This document shows positions 38,827 through 45,273 of a stretch of 45,273 nucleotides of DNA, one piece after another. Each line of letters starts with the position of its first letter. Position 1 is the stretch's first letter. The notes under the pieces are model-generated. The model had not been told where the DNA came from. It did no database searches and saw only the letters and a list, made by a program, of their open reading frames with translations. The translations under genes were made by a program, and so were the position numbers. Source of the stretch: Clostridium sp. NkU-1 (lineage in GTDB: Bacteria; Bacillota_A; Clostridia; Lachnospirales; Lachnospiraceae); NCBI GenBank assembly GCA_001312405.1, contig BBDR01000026.1:1-45273 (forward strand), written 5' to 3'.

Positions 38827-39120
38827 ATGGAAGAAATTATAAAATATGTGAAACCAGAACTGGTTGTAGTAGCGGTGGTCCTTTACCTGCTGGGACAGTG
38901 GATCAAGCAAAGCCAGACGATTAAAGATAAATATATCCCGATGATTAACGGAGCAGTAGGCATTGTTTTATGCGGTGTTTACGTAATGTCCATGTGTGAG
39001 GTTCACACCATCCAGCAGATCGCTATGGCAGCATTTACAGCAATCACCCAGGGAATTCTGGCTGCGGGGCTGAGCACGTACGTTAATCAGCTGATTAAGC
39101 AATCTGGTAAAACAGAATAA
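38827..39120 (+). CDS. phage-holin-like small membrane protein (Hol44 type)
   Basis: 97 residues from ATG 38827 (GGGGAAAGGA upstream). Begins MEEIIKYVKPELVVVAVVLY with hydrophobic segments at about 10-25, 38-55 and 63-85, and a charged tail SGKTE. Resembles the holin superfamily V / Hol44 group (KPEL start). No endolysin or other phage genes lie nearby; instead it sits between two Csp-like genes, so it is probably a domesticated holin. A palindrome GGTGATTATCACC lies upstream near 38767. Confidence 0.75.
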   Translation: MEEIIKYVKPELVVVAVVLYLLGQWIKQSQTIKDKYIPMINGAVGIVLCGVYVMSMCEVHTIQQIAMAAFTAITQGILAAGLSTYVNQLIKQSGKTE

Positions 39121-39182
39121 GGAATGCCGCTTGTGACAGGGGGCTGGGATTTTCCTGGGCCCTTATCATATGACGCATAGAT

Positions 39183-39215
39183 CAAAAATGGCGGGTTTTT
39201 GAAAAACGGCCCGCC
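39183..39215 (-). terminator. minus-strand terminator after the 60-residue gene
   Basis: On the minus strand GGCGGG (39215-39210) pairs with CCCGCC (39195-39190), followed by ATTTTTG. It overlaps the repaired stop of the 60-residue protein and shows that the longer frame reading through it is an artefact. Confidence 0.75.
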
Positions 39216-39399
39216 TATTTCCTTTTTTTTCAGTTCTTTTCTGATCCTGGGTTCTATTCCTCTGCGTTCCATTTCGGCCATGATGTTCTCGAATTCACCG
39301 GGAGGAGCAGAAGGGGGGATTACCTCCCTGCTGGCAGCCTCTAACCGGTTGAATTCTTTCTCCAAGCTTTTTTTCGTATTTCTTATTCCAGTGTCTCAT
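39215..39399 (-). CDS. 60-residue charged protein downstream of the second Csp-like gene, two frame breaks
   Basis: ATG 39399 follows GGGAGGTGAT. The A7 run at 39368-39374 and the A8 run at 39223-39230 each need one deletion; the protein then begins MRHWNKKYEKSLEKEFNRLE, continues APPGEFENIMAEMERRG and ends RKELKKRK with TAG at 39215-39217, directly at the terminator. Highly charged, probably helical, no membrane segment. It lies 108 bases after the second Csp-like gene on the same strand and could be co-transcribed. I do not recognise the family. Confidence 0.6.
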
Positions 39400-39506
39400 A
39401 GTATCACCTCCCAGAAAATTATATAACAGTTGTAAAGCTACTTTTATGTAATGTTCTGGATATATGGAAGAAGTTGGTTTTAGAGACAATTATAGCTTCC
39501 ATTCCA

Positions 39507-41175
39507 TTAAATACTGGTAAGCTGCCTGAATAAATCAGTCACATTCACCTGGCCGTATCCCCATATGTTATTGGGATAGGTGTATGAGCTGGCCCGTGTG
39601 GCTCCTCTCATCATCAGCCGGCTTACATCAAGCCATTTATCGTCGTATAATGTTCCCTGACAATGGCCCACTCAAAACCATGGCAATGATGCCGGCTGCA
39701 TGGGCAGCAGCAGCACCTGTCCCTGTTACAGAACCGTATCCACCTCCGGGAACCGCACAAGTAAGCTGGTAACCGGGAGCAGCAATATCCGGTTTAACAA
39801 GGCCGATTCTTGTATAGCCCCTGCTTGATTCTCCAAGAATTGAATTATTAATCTGGTTATATGCAGTAACAGTCAGCTGGCGCCTGCCGTTTCCAGGTGC
39901 TGTGATGGTGGTATCCGGAGAGGAATTAAGAAAAAAAGGTCTGGTCGGATATGAGATTGTCTGCAGGAAGCCAGGCATGAAAGGACAAAGGTTCATTATC
40001 AACACTCCTTATCCGTATACGCCAGATTCCGGGAGTGGTGTTCTGAAAGCGCACCAGGATCATCTGGTCTCCGGTTTCCTCCTCAAACATATAATTGTTG
40101 ACATAAAGTGTAGTAGGGGAGAATACAAAGTTGAATGTTCTGCAATCGCCGATCGCAGGATAAACCTGCTGGGTGGATTCCCTGTTTGGAGAGGAAATGT
40201 CAATAGAAAGCCGAGCAAGAGAATATGACCAGATTTCCAGGCCAAACATTTTATCATTTTCCCCTATTCTCAATTCGAAATCATTGTAATAAGGCTCTAA
40301 TAGGGTGGAATTAAAATAATGTCTTTGGCTGTTTCCCTCGTTACCGGCAGAGACGGATATGCCGATACCGGGCTGCAGTGACAGGTCATTTAGGTATCCG
40401 CTTAAAGCGCCCCTCCCATCATGGCCTCCCTGGCTGCTGCCAACGGCAAAGCAGGTGACCACAGGACGGTTAAATCTTTCCTGAATGGTAAGAGAATATC
40501 GGAAGCCAAGCATAAGATCAGATTCCTGAAAGCATAAAGCATCATCAGGAATAAAATAAAATTTTTTTTAGATTCTGCTTTGCTTCTTTCAGCTTTACAA
40601 TCACCAGATCAGATTGAGGGACTACTCCGCTAAAGGTTTCCAGTATATTGGGAGTACCGGCGATAACGCTTGCAATGGCCGTTCCATGTCCGTTGGTGTC
40701 TGTTGTTGGCACAATGGATAAGGGGTCTTCAGAATTCAATGCAGTATTGATTGTTTCCCGGCTGTATTCCGTACCAAAAGTAAACGTATCAGGTGGAGTT
40801 CCCTCCTGCTGAGTCTGGTCCCATATGGTGAGGATACGGGTCGAACCATGCTGTTGCGGAAAGCAGGATGCTGGTAATCAATCCCTGTGTCAATGACTAC
40901 AACAATTACGCCTGTCCGAACAGGGCTAAGGCAGGATTTCGCTGCACCTCCCCAACACCGGTCTGTTCAAGACTGACCGTAGAAGTGAGGGTAAATATAT
41001 CCGGAAAGGTGTGATAGGGATAATTTACCAAATCACAAGTGTTTATGTCGGCAGTCGGAATATGCAGCAAGGAATGCCGGTTATTTAAATAGGTAATGCT
41101 ATCATCGCTGGGAGCTGAAACCACTGGATTGGTAATGATTAAATCATAATAATTGTTATCCAAAATTTTTTTCAC
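39507..41175 (-). CDS. second Csp-like subtilisin family pseudoprotease, six frame breaks
   Basis: Homologue of the gene at 36967, opposite strand. Start GTG 41175 with CAAGGAG upstream. Asp is seen in VIDTGIDYQHP, His in GHGTAIASVIAG, Asn in VSAGNEGN; the Ser motif reads SVTGTGAAAAHAAG, again Gly. Two breaks are run-length gains (T8 40562-40569, A7 39931-39937); four need an added base (near 40915, 40848, 39665, 39630). With all six repaired the product is 556 residues ending DLFRQLTSI, nearly the same length as its partner. The concentration of four missing bases is higher than elsewhere, so genuine decay is possible, although full-length homology argues otherwise. Confidence 0.8.
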
Positions 41176-41446
41176 AGTTAAATCTCCTTGCTGTTACTGA
41201 CAGCAGCAATCATGCAATAAGCAAAATGAGAGAGGCTGTCTAAAATTGGGATGTCCGGACAGTGATGCCGGGCTGATATGCATGTTAAATGATATGGCAG
41301 CAGACGAAAAAATATGAGAGATGGATTGGCAGATCTTCTGCAAAAGGAAAAAAACACCGGGAAGACTTGTATTTACAAGAAATCTAAGTTTTTTTACCAG
41401 GTCGGGAACAAAAGAAGAGGAATATGGAAGCCTGCCTTTTGAAGGC
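41176..41446. other. gene-free stretch between the Csp-like and 2H genes
   Basis: No convincing gene. A hairpin AAGCC/GGCTT near 41430-41452, overlapping the end of the 2H phosphoesterase gene, may be a weak minus-strand terminator. An open plus-strand frame from 41315 lacks a ribosome site. Confidence 0.3.
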
Positions 41447-41965
41447 TTATTCCCGCAGCTTATGTTCGCTTATTATAATTGATTTCTCCAACGTTCCTAT
41501 CATTTCTACGGAAATTGTGTTTATCACGGCCCTAAATGTCTCATTGCACTTAGAAACATCGAGATAAGCCCTTTCCAGCTTTTCTGTGGTATCCAGCTTT
41601 CCAAGAGTTAAATGGGGGCAATAAGGCTGTCCTTTGTTATACTCCTTCAATACATCGGAATATAGCTTTTCATGAATTTCAAGAATATGTTCCTTTCCTT
41701 CTATAATATTTAAAAATAAATAATTCCCCAATTCATCAAGCTGCTTCGAAACTCCATGGAGAGTAATTTCAAAGGGTCTGATATTCATAAGCTTTTCATT
41801 TAAATACCTGTTTAAGCTATCATTACTAATGTCGCTTTGGAACGGAAAAACTAAAGTGATATGCGGTTTAACAAGAGCGGATAATGGATCGTATTGATCC
41901 CTATAGAAATGAATCACATCCATGTTATGAAACTCTGGAAATATCATGATTGTCCTTGTATCCAT
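41447..41965 (-). CDS. 2H phosphoesterase (2'-5' RNA ligase / cyclic phosphodiesterase family)
   Basis: 172 residues, unbroken. Two HxT motifs, VKPHITLVFPF near residue 35 and YCPHLTLGKLD near residue 120, define the 2H superfamily, which handles 2',3'-cyclic or 2'-5' phosphodiester bonds; many bacterial members (YjcG-like) have unknown substrates. Small cytoplasmic protein, apparently monocistronic. AAAGGGGCG lies upstream of the ATG. Confidence 0.85.
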   Translation of the reverse strand: MDTRTIMIFPEFHNMDVIHFYRDQYDPLSALVKPHITLVFPFQSDISNDSLNRYLNEKLMNIRPFEITLHGVSKQLDELGNYLFLNIIEGKEHILEIHEKLYSDVLKEYNKGQPYCPHLTLGKLDTTEKLERAYLDVSKCNETFRAVINTISVEMIGTLEKSIIISEHKLRE

Positions 41966-42208
41966 ATTGACGCCCCTTTCTAGATCCTCATTGCATGCTT
42001 CCTTTTATTCTGCCGCAGGTATGGTATGCTTGGGTTAATCATCGGCTGATCGCTGAAAAAGTTAATAGGGCCGGTAATAACAGCCATTTTTGCGGTTTTT
42101 CCGATTGCTTTACCGGCCATGGCCGCGGAGCGCCTGAAAAATAATCTTGATAGTTATGAGTATGTAAGATAATATATTATTTATGAAGGACTGGGAAAGG
42201 AATGCATT

Positions 42209-42825
42209 ATGGAAGATAAAAAGTGGCTTGAATGGGTGGTTGAATTGCAGGCAATCGCACAGGCCGGGCTGTATTATACGAAGGATTGCTTTGACCTGGA
42301 ACGGTATGAGCGGATCCGGGAGATTTCGGCTGAAATAATCAGCAGGCAATCAGAAATGCCTGTTAAAAAAGTCAAAGATTTATTTTGCTGTGAAACAGGA
42401 TATCAGACTCCCAAGATAGATTCCAGAGCCGCTATTTTTAAGGACAACAGGATTCTCCTGGTAAAAGAAGCCGATGGAAAATGGTCATTGCCAGGAGGCT
42501 GGTCGATGTGAATTTATCGGTAAAAGAAAATATTATAAAAGAAGTCATGGAAGAAGCCGGCCTTAAAGTCAAGATCGAAAAAGTCATTGCCGTGCAGGAC
42601 AGAGAAAAACATAATCTTCCTGTCTATGCCTATAAGGTTTGCAAAATTTTTATACAGTGCTCCGTTCTTGGCGGTTCATTTAAAGCAAATAATGAGACTA
42701 CAGACAGCGGGTATTTTTTATTGGAAGAATTGCCGCCTCTTGCTGCGGAGAAGAACAATGCAGAACAGATAAAAATGTGTTTTCAGGCTTTTTCGGAACA
42801 AGACTGGAAAACAATCCTGGATTAG
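42209..42825 (+). CDS. NUDIX hydrolase with N-terminal NUDIX-associated domain, one frame break
   Basis: 205 residues after repair. ATG 42209 follows GGGAAAGGAATG. Residues 1-65 match the helical NUDIX_N domain found in ADP-ribose/UDP-sugar pyrophosphatases (KWLEWVVELQAIAQAGLYY). The NUDIX domain starts RAAIFKDNRILLVKE, then WSLPGGW. One base is missing near 42503; adding it gives GGWVDVNLSVKENI, continuing KEVMEEAGLKVK, the NUDIX box. The first Glu of the box (GX5E) is Leu here, while the metal-binding EVMEEAG part is intact. Likely hydrolyses a nucleoside diphosphate derivative. Confidence 0.85.
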
Positions 42826-42857
42826 GTATCCGGCAGGTAGCTGCACTGAAATTATTA

Positions 42858-42893
42858 GGCTGCTGACCATAATATCAGGTCAGCAGCCTTTTC
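42858..42893 (+). terminator. terminator of the NUDIX gene
   Basis: GGCTGCTGACC (42858-42868) pairs perfectly with GGTCAGCAGCC (42878-42888), followed by TTTT. Confidence 0.9.
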
Positions 42894-42952
42894 CATCCCA
42901 AATCAATTTCTTTCTTTTCCCGTTGCTTTCGCTCTGACAATTCTTATAATCC

Positions 42953-43817
42953 TCAATGTGCAGCATTTTTCACATTAGAGATATATTCAACCATGTTTTC
43001 ATCGTCCTGCTTGCAGTAGCTATAACCCAAATGGCAGGAAATTTTTTTGTGCAAGAAAACGAAACAGATCACAGGCTGCAAAAACAGCATTCCAGAGATT
43101 TTCAGGATTGCCGTCAGAGTAGGTCTTCAAGTATTTTTCATATAGCTCCTGAGGCAGGTATTTTTTATAATATTTCCCCCACATTCCGGTTGAAACCGAA
43201 AAATCATGGTTCATGGCGATGTACCACTCTACCATTTTATCCAGCTGAACGTGTATGATCTCCGTGTACATTCTCATTGCATATGGAATCTGATCTCTTT
43301 TAATACCCTTTGCAACGTTGTTTAAACACCACCAAAATTCATTGCAGCATCCGTCATACATCTGTTTTGTGGGAGTTTTAATCCAGTAGCCGGTATCGCT
43401 TGACTGAGGTGTCTGGGGCAAGATATGATTTTTATCCAGAAAAGGCACTGTAAGGCTGTCGGAAAGATAATGCTCAATGGCCGTTTCTTCAGTCATAATG
43501 CGCAGATCAAGCCTATTTCCGTCTTTAAATAAAATGAGCCAGCCATATGATTTGGTAATGTCACAGCTGCTGCCCCAGCCGAAATCATTGGAATCCGGTT
43601 CCTGCATGACGGCAATCTCTCCAAAAACATTTACCCATGATTTATCCGATAAAAATGATAGTGTTTCCGTGACGACAAAAACAATGTCATAATCCTGATA
43701 AATATCTTTTTCAATAAGAGGATTTGCACGGGAACCATTCATGTATGCCGCTCTGATGCGTTCATCTGCTTGTGCAACTTTCAAGATCAAATCAAACATT
43801 TCCTTTTCACTGCGCAT
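42953..43817 (-). CDS. aminoglycoside 6-nucleotidyltransferase (ANT(6)) family, one frame break
   Basis: Member of the ANT(6)/AadE family that adenylylates streptomycin in resistant bacteria; chromosomal copies in Lachnospiraceae are often uncharacterised. The nucleotidyltransferase signature is MNGSRANPLIEKD followed by DYDIVFVV; further typical segments are DGNRLDLRIM, CCNEFWWCLNNVAKGI and WGKYYKKYLP. A7/T7 at 43042-43048 truncates the end; one deletion restores QKISCHLGYSYCKQDDENM and EYISNVKNAAH, with stop at 42953, 287 residues. Whether it confers resistance cannot be read from sequence. Confidence 0.88.
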
Positions 43818-44060
43818 GGTAAGTTACCTCGTAAGATATAAATAATATGAATCTTTTGTATGGTTATTCTACCACGGTGCATTATGGAAGTAAATAAATG
43901 GCCTGATGAAAGAACTGCCGGATGAAGATGTTAACTGCGTTTCAAATTACCCAGTGTTACATCATGTGGTCATTGACTTTGGTTTGCACAGGTTTATCTG
44001 CCATAATTTGCAGACGGTTTTTTAATTATAATTTATCCGTCCAAAAGAAGGAGGATTTGT

Positions 44061-44138
44061 ATAAGTCAATCTTTGAGTAAAAAGAATTTGATCAAATATG
44101 ATATTATTAAAGGCGCTGGGATAATTGGTGAGGGATAG
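44061..44138 (+). pseudogene. possible N-terminal remnant of an acyltransferase-3 type protein
   Basis: After a good AAGGAGG ribosome site a 25-codon frame reads SLSKKNLIKYDIIKGAGII before a stop. This resembles the first helix of acyltransferase-3 membrane proteins (KYDIIKGI...). No continuation is seen and the first codon would be ATA. The 547-base gap (43818-44364) otherwise holds no gene. Confidence 0.2.
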
Positions 44139-44322
44139 GAAGGAGACTTATTATAGAAGATATACGTTTAAAATGTTTGTGTTGATTGTTTTAAGTGAGC
44201 CTGGAATAGTGAGTCTGTGGCGGTAGATCTTATGAGAGTGGAGCCTGACCAAGAAAATTTTATGGAATCTCTTTCCATGAGCTTTTGTTTTATATTTGTC
44301 TTGGAAAAATGCCTCCTTTTTC

Positions 44323-44351
44323 TTGACAATTTTACAGTCAAATGGTATCAT
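44323..44351 (+). promoter_or_regulatory. sigma-A promoter of tRNA-Leu
   Basis: TTGACA (44323-44328) and TATCAT (44346-44351), spacing 17, 14 bases before the mature tRNA. Confidence 0.85.
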
Positions 44352-44365
44352 CTATGTTGTTGTCA

Positions 44366-44445
44366 GCGGGTATGGCGGAATTGGCAGACGCGCCAGATTT
44401 AGGTTCTGGTGGGAGACCGTGCAGGTTCAAGTCCTGTTACCCGCA
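44366..44445 (+). tRNA. tRNA-Leu (anticodon UAG)
   Basis: Acceptor arms GCGGGTA and TACCCGC close with discriminator A. D arm GCG...CGC, anticodon stem CCAGA/TCTGG with loop TTTAGGT (anticodon TAG), variable arm of 11 bases, and T arm GCAGG-TTCAAGT-CCTGT (its last G-T pair weak). The extra arm is short for tRNA-Leu but the anticodon and D arm fit. CCA is not encoded. It reads CUA leucine codons and, by wobble, others of the CUN box. Confidence 0.93.
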
Positions 44446-44462
44446 TGATTCATACTTTGATG

Positions 44463-44512
44463 AAAATACCGGAGTTCCTTGTAAATACAGGGAGATCCGG
44501 TATTTTATTTTT
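44463..44512 (+). terminator. terminator of tRNA-Leu
   Basis: AAAATACCGGA (44463-44473) pairs perfectly with TCCGGTATTTT (44496-44506), followed by ATTTTTA. Confidence 0.85.
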
Positions 44513-45082
44513 ATCGGTAATACTTCTAATCCCTTGCCGTGTTACATTTTCAAGAATCATGATTATGAATTTAAATAATATTAATCGCAATGAACTCAAA
44601 TTTATCCTCAATGTAACTTTAATATCAGCCGGAGAAAACTTTTTGACATATGCGGCTATAGACCGATATACCTGGCAGTCTTTGACGAGTATAATGCGGT
44701 CTTCCATCTTTCAAGCTTGCCCGTGGAGTGAGTAGCATCAGTCCCGGCATCAAAAGTTAGGCCAATGCGATAGATGTTTAACAGATATTCAAAGAACTTA
44801 TATTGATTTAAAGTTATGGCTGAGGAATGAGCATGAAGAATTAGACTTCATAGTCTTTCATAGCTTGGCAAACTATAAAAAAAACGATTAATATAAGGAA
44901 GATTCTCAGGAACACAAACAAATGGCGCAGGTATAATGCTGAAAATGATTTATTTAATGGACGATATTAAATACGCAAAGATGAATATACAGGTATTTAA
45001 ACTCTGTAATTATAGAAGAAAAAAACATTGATATGTACCATATTGTATTATATTTCGACCTTGCAATATAATGTTTAAAATA
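44513..45082. other. AT-rich gene-free stretch between tRNA and rrn-type promoters
   Basis: No gene is supported. Short plus-strand frames such as one reading YRPIYLAVFDEYNAVFHLSS near 44650-44728 look protein-like but lack starts and ribosome sites; they may be remnants. Confidence 0.35.
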
Positions 45083-45106
45083 TTAATTTGAAAAATTTCA
45101 AATTAA
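45083..45106. promoter_or_regulatory. perfect 11-base palindrome upstream of promoter P1
   Basis: TTAATTTGAAA and TTTCAAATTAA form an inverted repeat around two A, ending three bases before the P1 -35. It may be an operator, or simply an AT-rich UP-element-like region. Confidence 0.5.
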
Positions 45107-45109
45107 ATG

Positions 45110-45138
45110 TTGACTTTTGTCAAATGCTTTGGTATGAT
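45110..45138 (+). promoter_or_regulatory. strong sigma-A promoter P1, probably rRNA operon
   Basis: TTGACT (45110-45115) and TATGAT (45133-45138), spacing 17, with AT-rich DNA upstream. A small hairpin CGCCG/CGGCG follows at 45145-45161. No gene lies between it and the right edge. Confidence 0.75.
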
Positions 45139-45227
45139 ATAACTCGCCGCTGAGAACGGCGGTAAATTTCTTCTAAAACACATCGATGAACGATGAAAAA
45201 AAGTTTTGAAGAAAATTCAAAAAAAGA

Positions 45228-45256
45228 TTGACAGAAACAACCAGTTATGATATCCT
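45228..45256 (+). promoter_or_regulatory. strong sigma-A promoter P2, probably rRNA operon
   Basis: TTGACA (45228-45233) and TATCCT (45251-45256), spacing 17, about 118 bases after P1. Tandem promoters before a gene-free leader are typical of clostridial 16S rRNA operons; the rRNA itself is not in the window. Confidence 0.7.
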
Positions 45257-45273
45257 ATAAAAGTTGCTGCTAA

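Noticed and set aside
38827..39120. Prophage region around the holin gene
   Set aside because: No integrase, capsid, tail, endolysin or attachment repeats are visible on either side; the neighbours are Csp-like genes.
42020..42170. Possible small membrane protein reading LIGPVITAIFAVFPIALP before 42172
   Set aside because: The frame has an internal TGA, no ribosome site at a usable start and no recognisable family. At best a remnant.
44450..44707. 85-residue minus-strand frame after tRNA-Leu
   Set aside because: It runs through the tRNA terminator, has no ribosome site and shows no protein-like composition.

Overview
The window looks like a chromosomal segment of a low-to-mid GC, spore-forming Firmicute of the Lachnospiraceae (Lacrimispora / Clostridium saccharolyticum-like). 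The evidence is strong GGAGG ribosome sites, sigma-A promoters, a class III fructose-1,6-bisphosphatase, YesM/YesN-type two-component systems, carbohydrate ABC importers without an ATPase gene, NlpC/P60 wall hydrolases with a WalR-type box, and Csp-like subtilisins. The genus is inferred. No CRISPR array, insertion sequence or prophage was seen.

The sequence carries many single-base frame breaks. Repairing them by eye gave 29 breaks in A/T runs of 7 or 8, each fixed by removing one base, and 10 breaks fixed by adding one base. After repair every broken gene has a length divisible by three and a family-typical size. The coordinates below therefore span whole repaired genes, with breaks named in each entry. 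Most breaks are probably consensus errors.

Layout. (1) 1-1300: left edge with a triple WalR-type box, a 31-residue Cys-rich peptide gene with its own promoter and terminator, and a hypothetical gene. (2) 1430-10607: a divergent locus. Leftward run a YesM-like sensor, a YesN-like regulator and an M20 amidohydrolase; rightward run a sugar-type binding protein, two permeases and a PatB/MalY-type C-S lyase. This suggests uptake of a conjugate followed by deacylation and C-S cleavage. (3) 10955-21674: GNAT pseudogene, fbp, a DUF1700 protein, two NlpC/P60 enzymes, an Asn/Ser-rich small protein, rhodanese, then a tight cluster of phosphodiesterase, rRNA methyltransferase, secreted C1 protease, rdgB and a second phosphodiesterase. 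(4) 21745-32200: a pectin-type sugar locus with a GH4 enzyme, AraC regulator, GH105 enzyme, second YesN/YesM pair and second ABC importer. (5) 32379-36506: a giant surface protein with choline-binding-type repeats and repeated beta domains. (6) 36967-41175: two Csp-like subtilisins, both with Gly in place of the catalytic Ser, flanking a holin-like gene and a 60-residue protein gene. (7) 41447-45273: 2H phosphoesterase, NUDIX hydrolase, ANT(6)-type nucleotidyltransferase, tRNA-Leu(UAG), and tandem strong promoters that probably drive an rRNA operon beyond the right edge.

The most unusual item is a composite intergenic element present twice (13731-13870 and 23217-23371). It has a nearly identical core hairpin, but flanking hairpins that are the same within a copy and entirely different between copies while still pairing.
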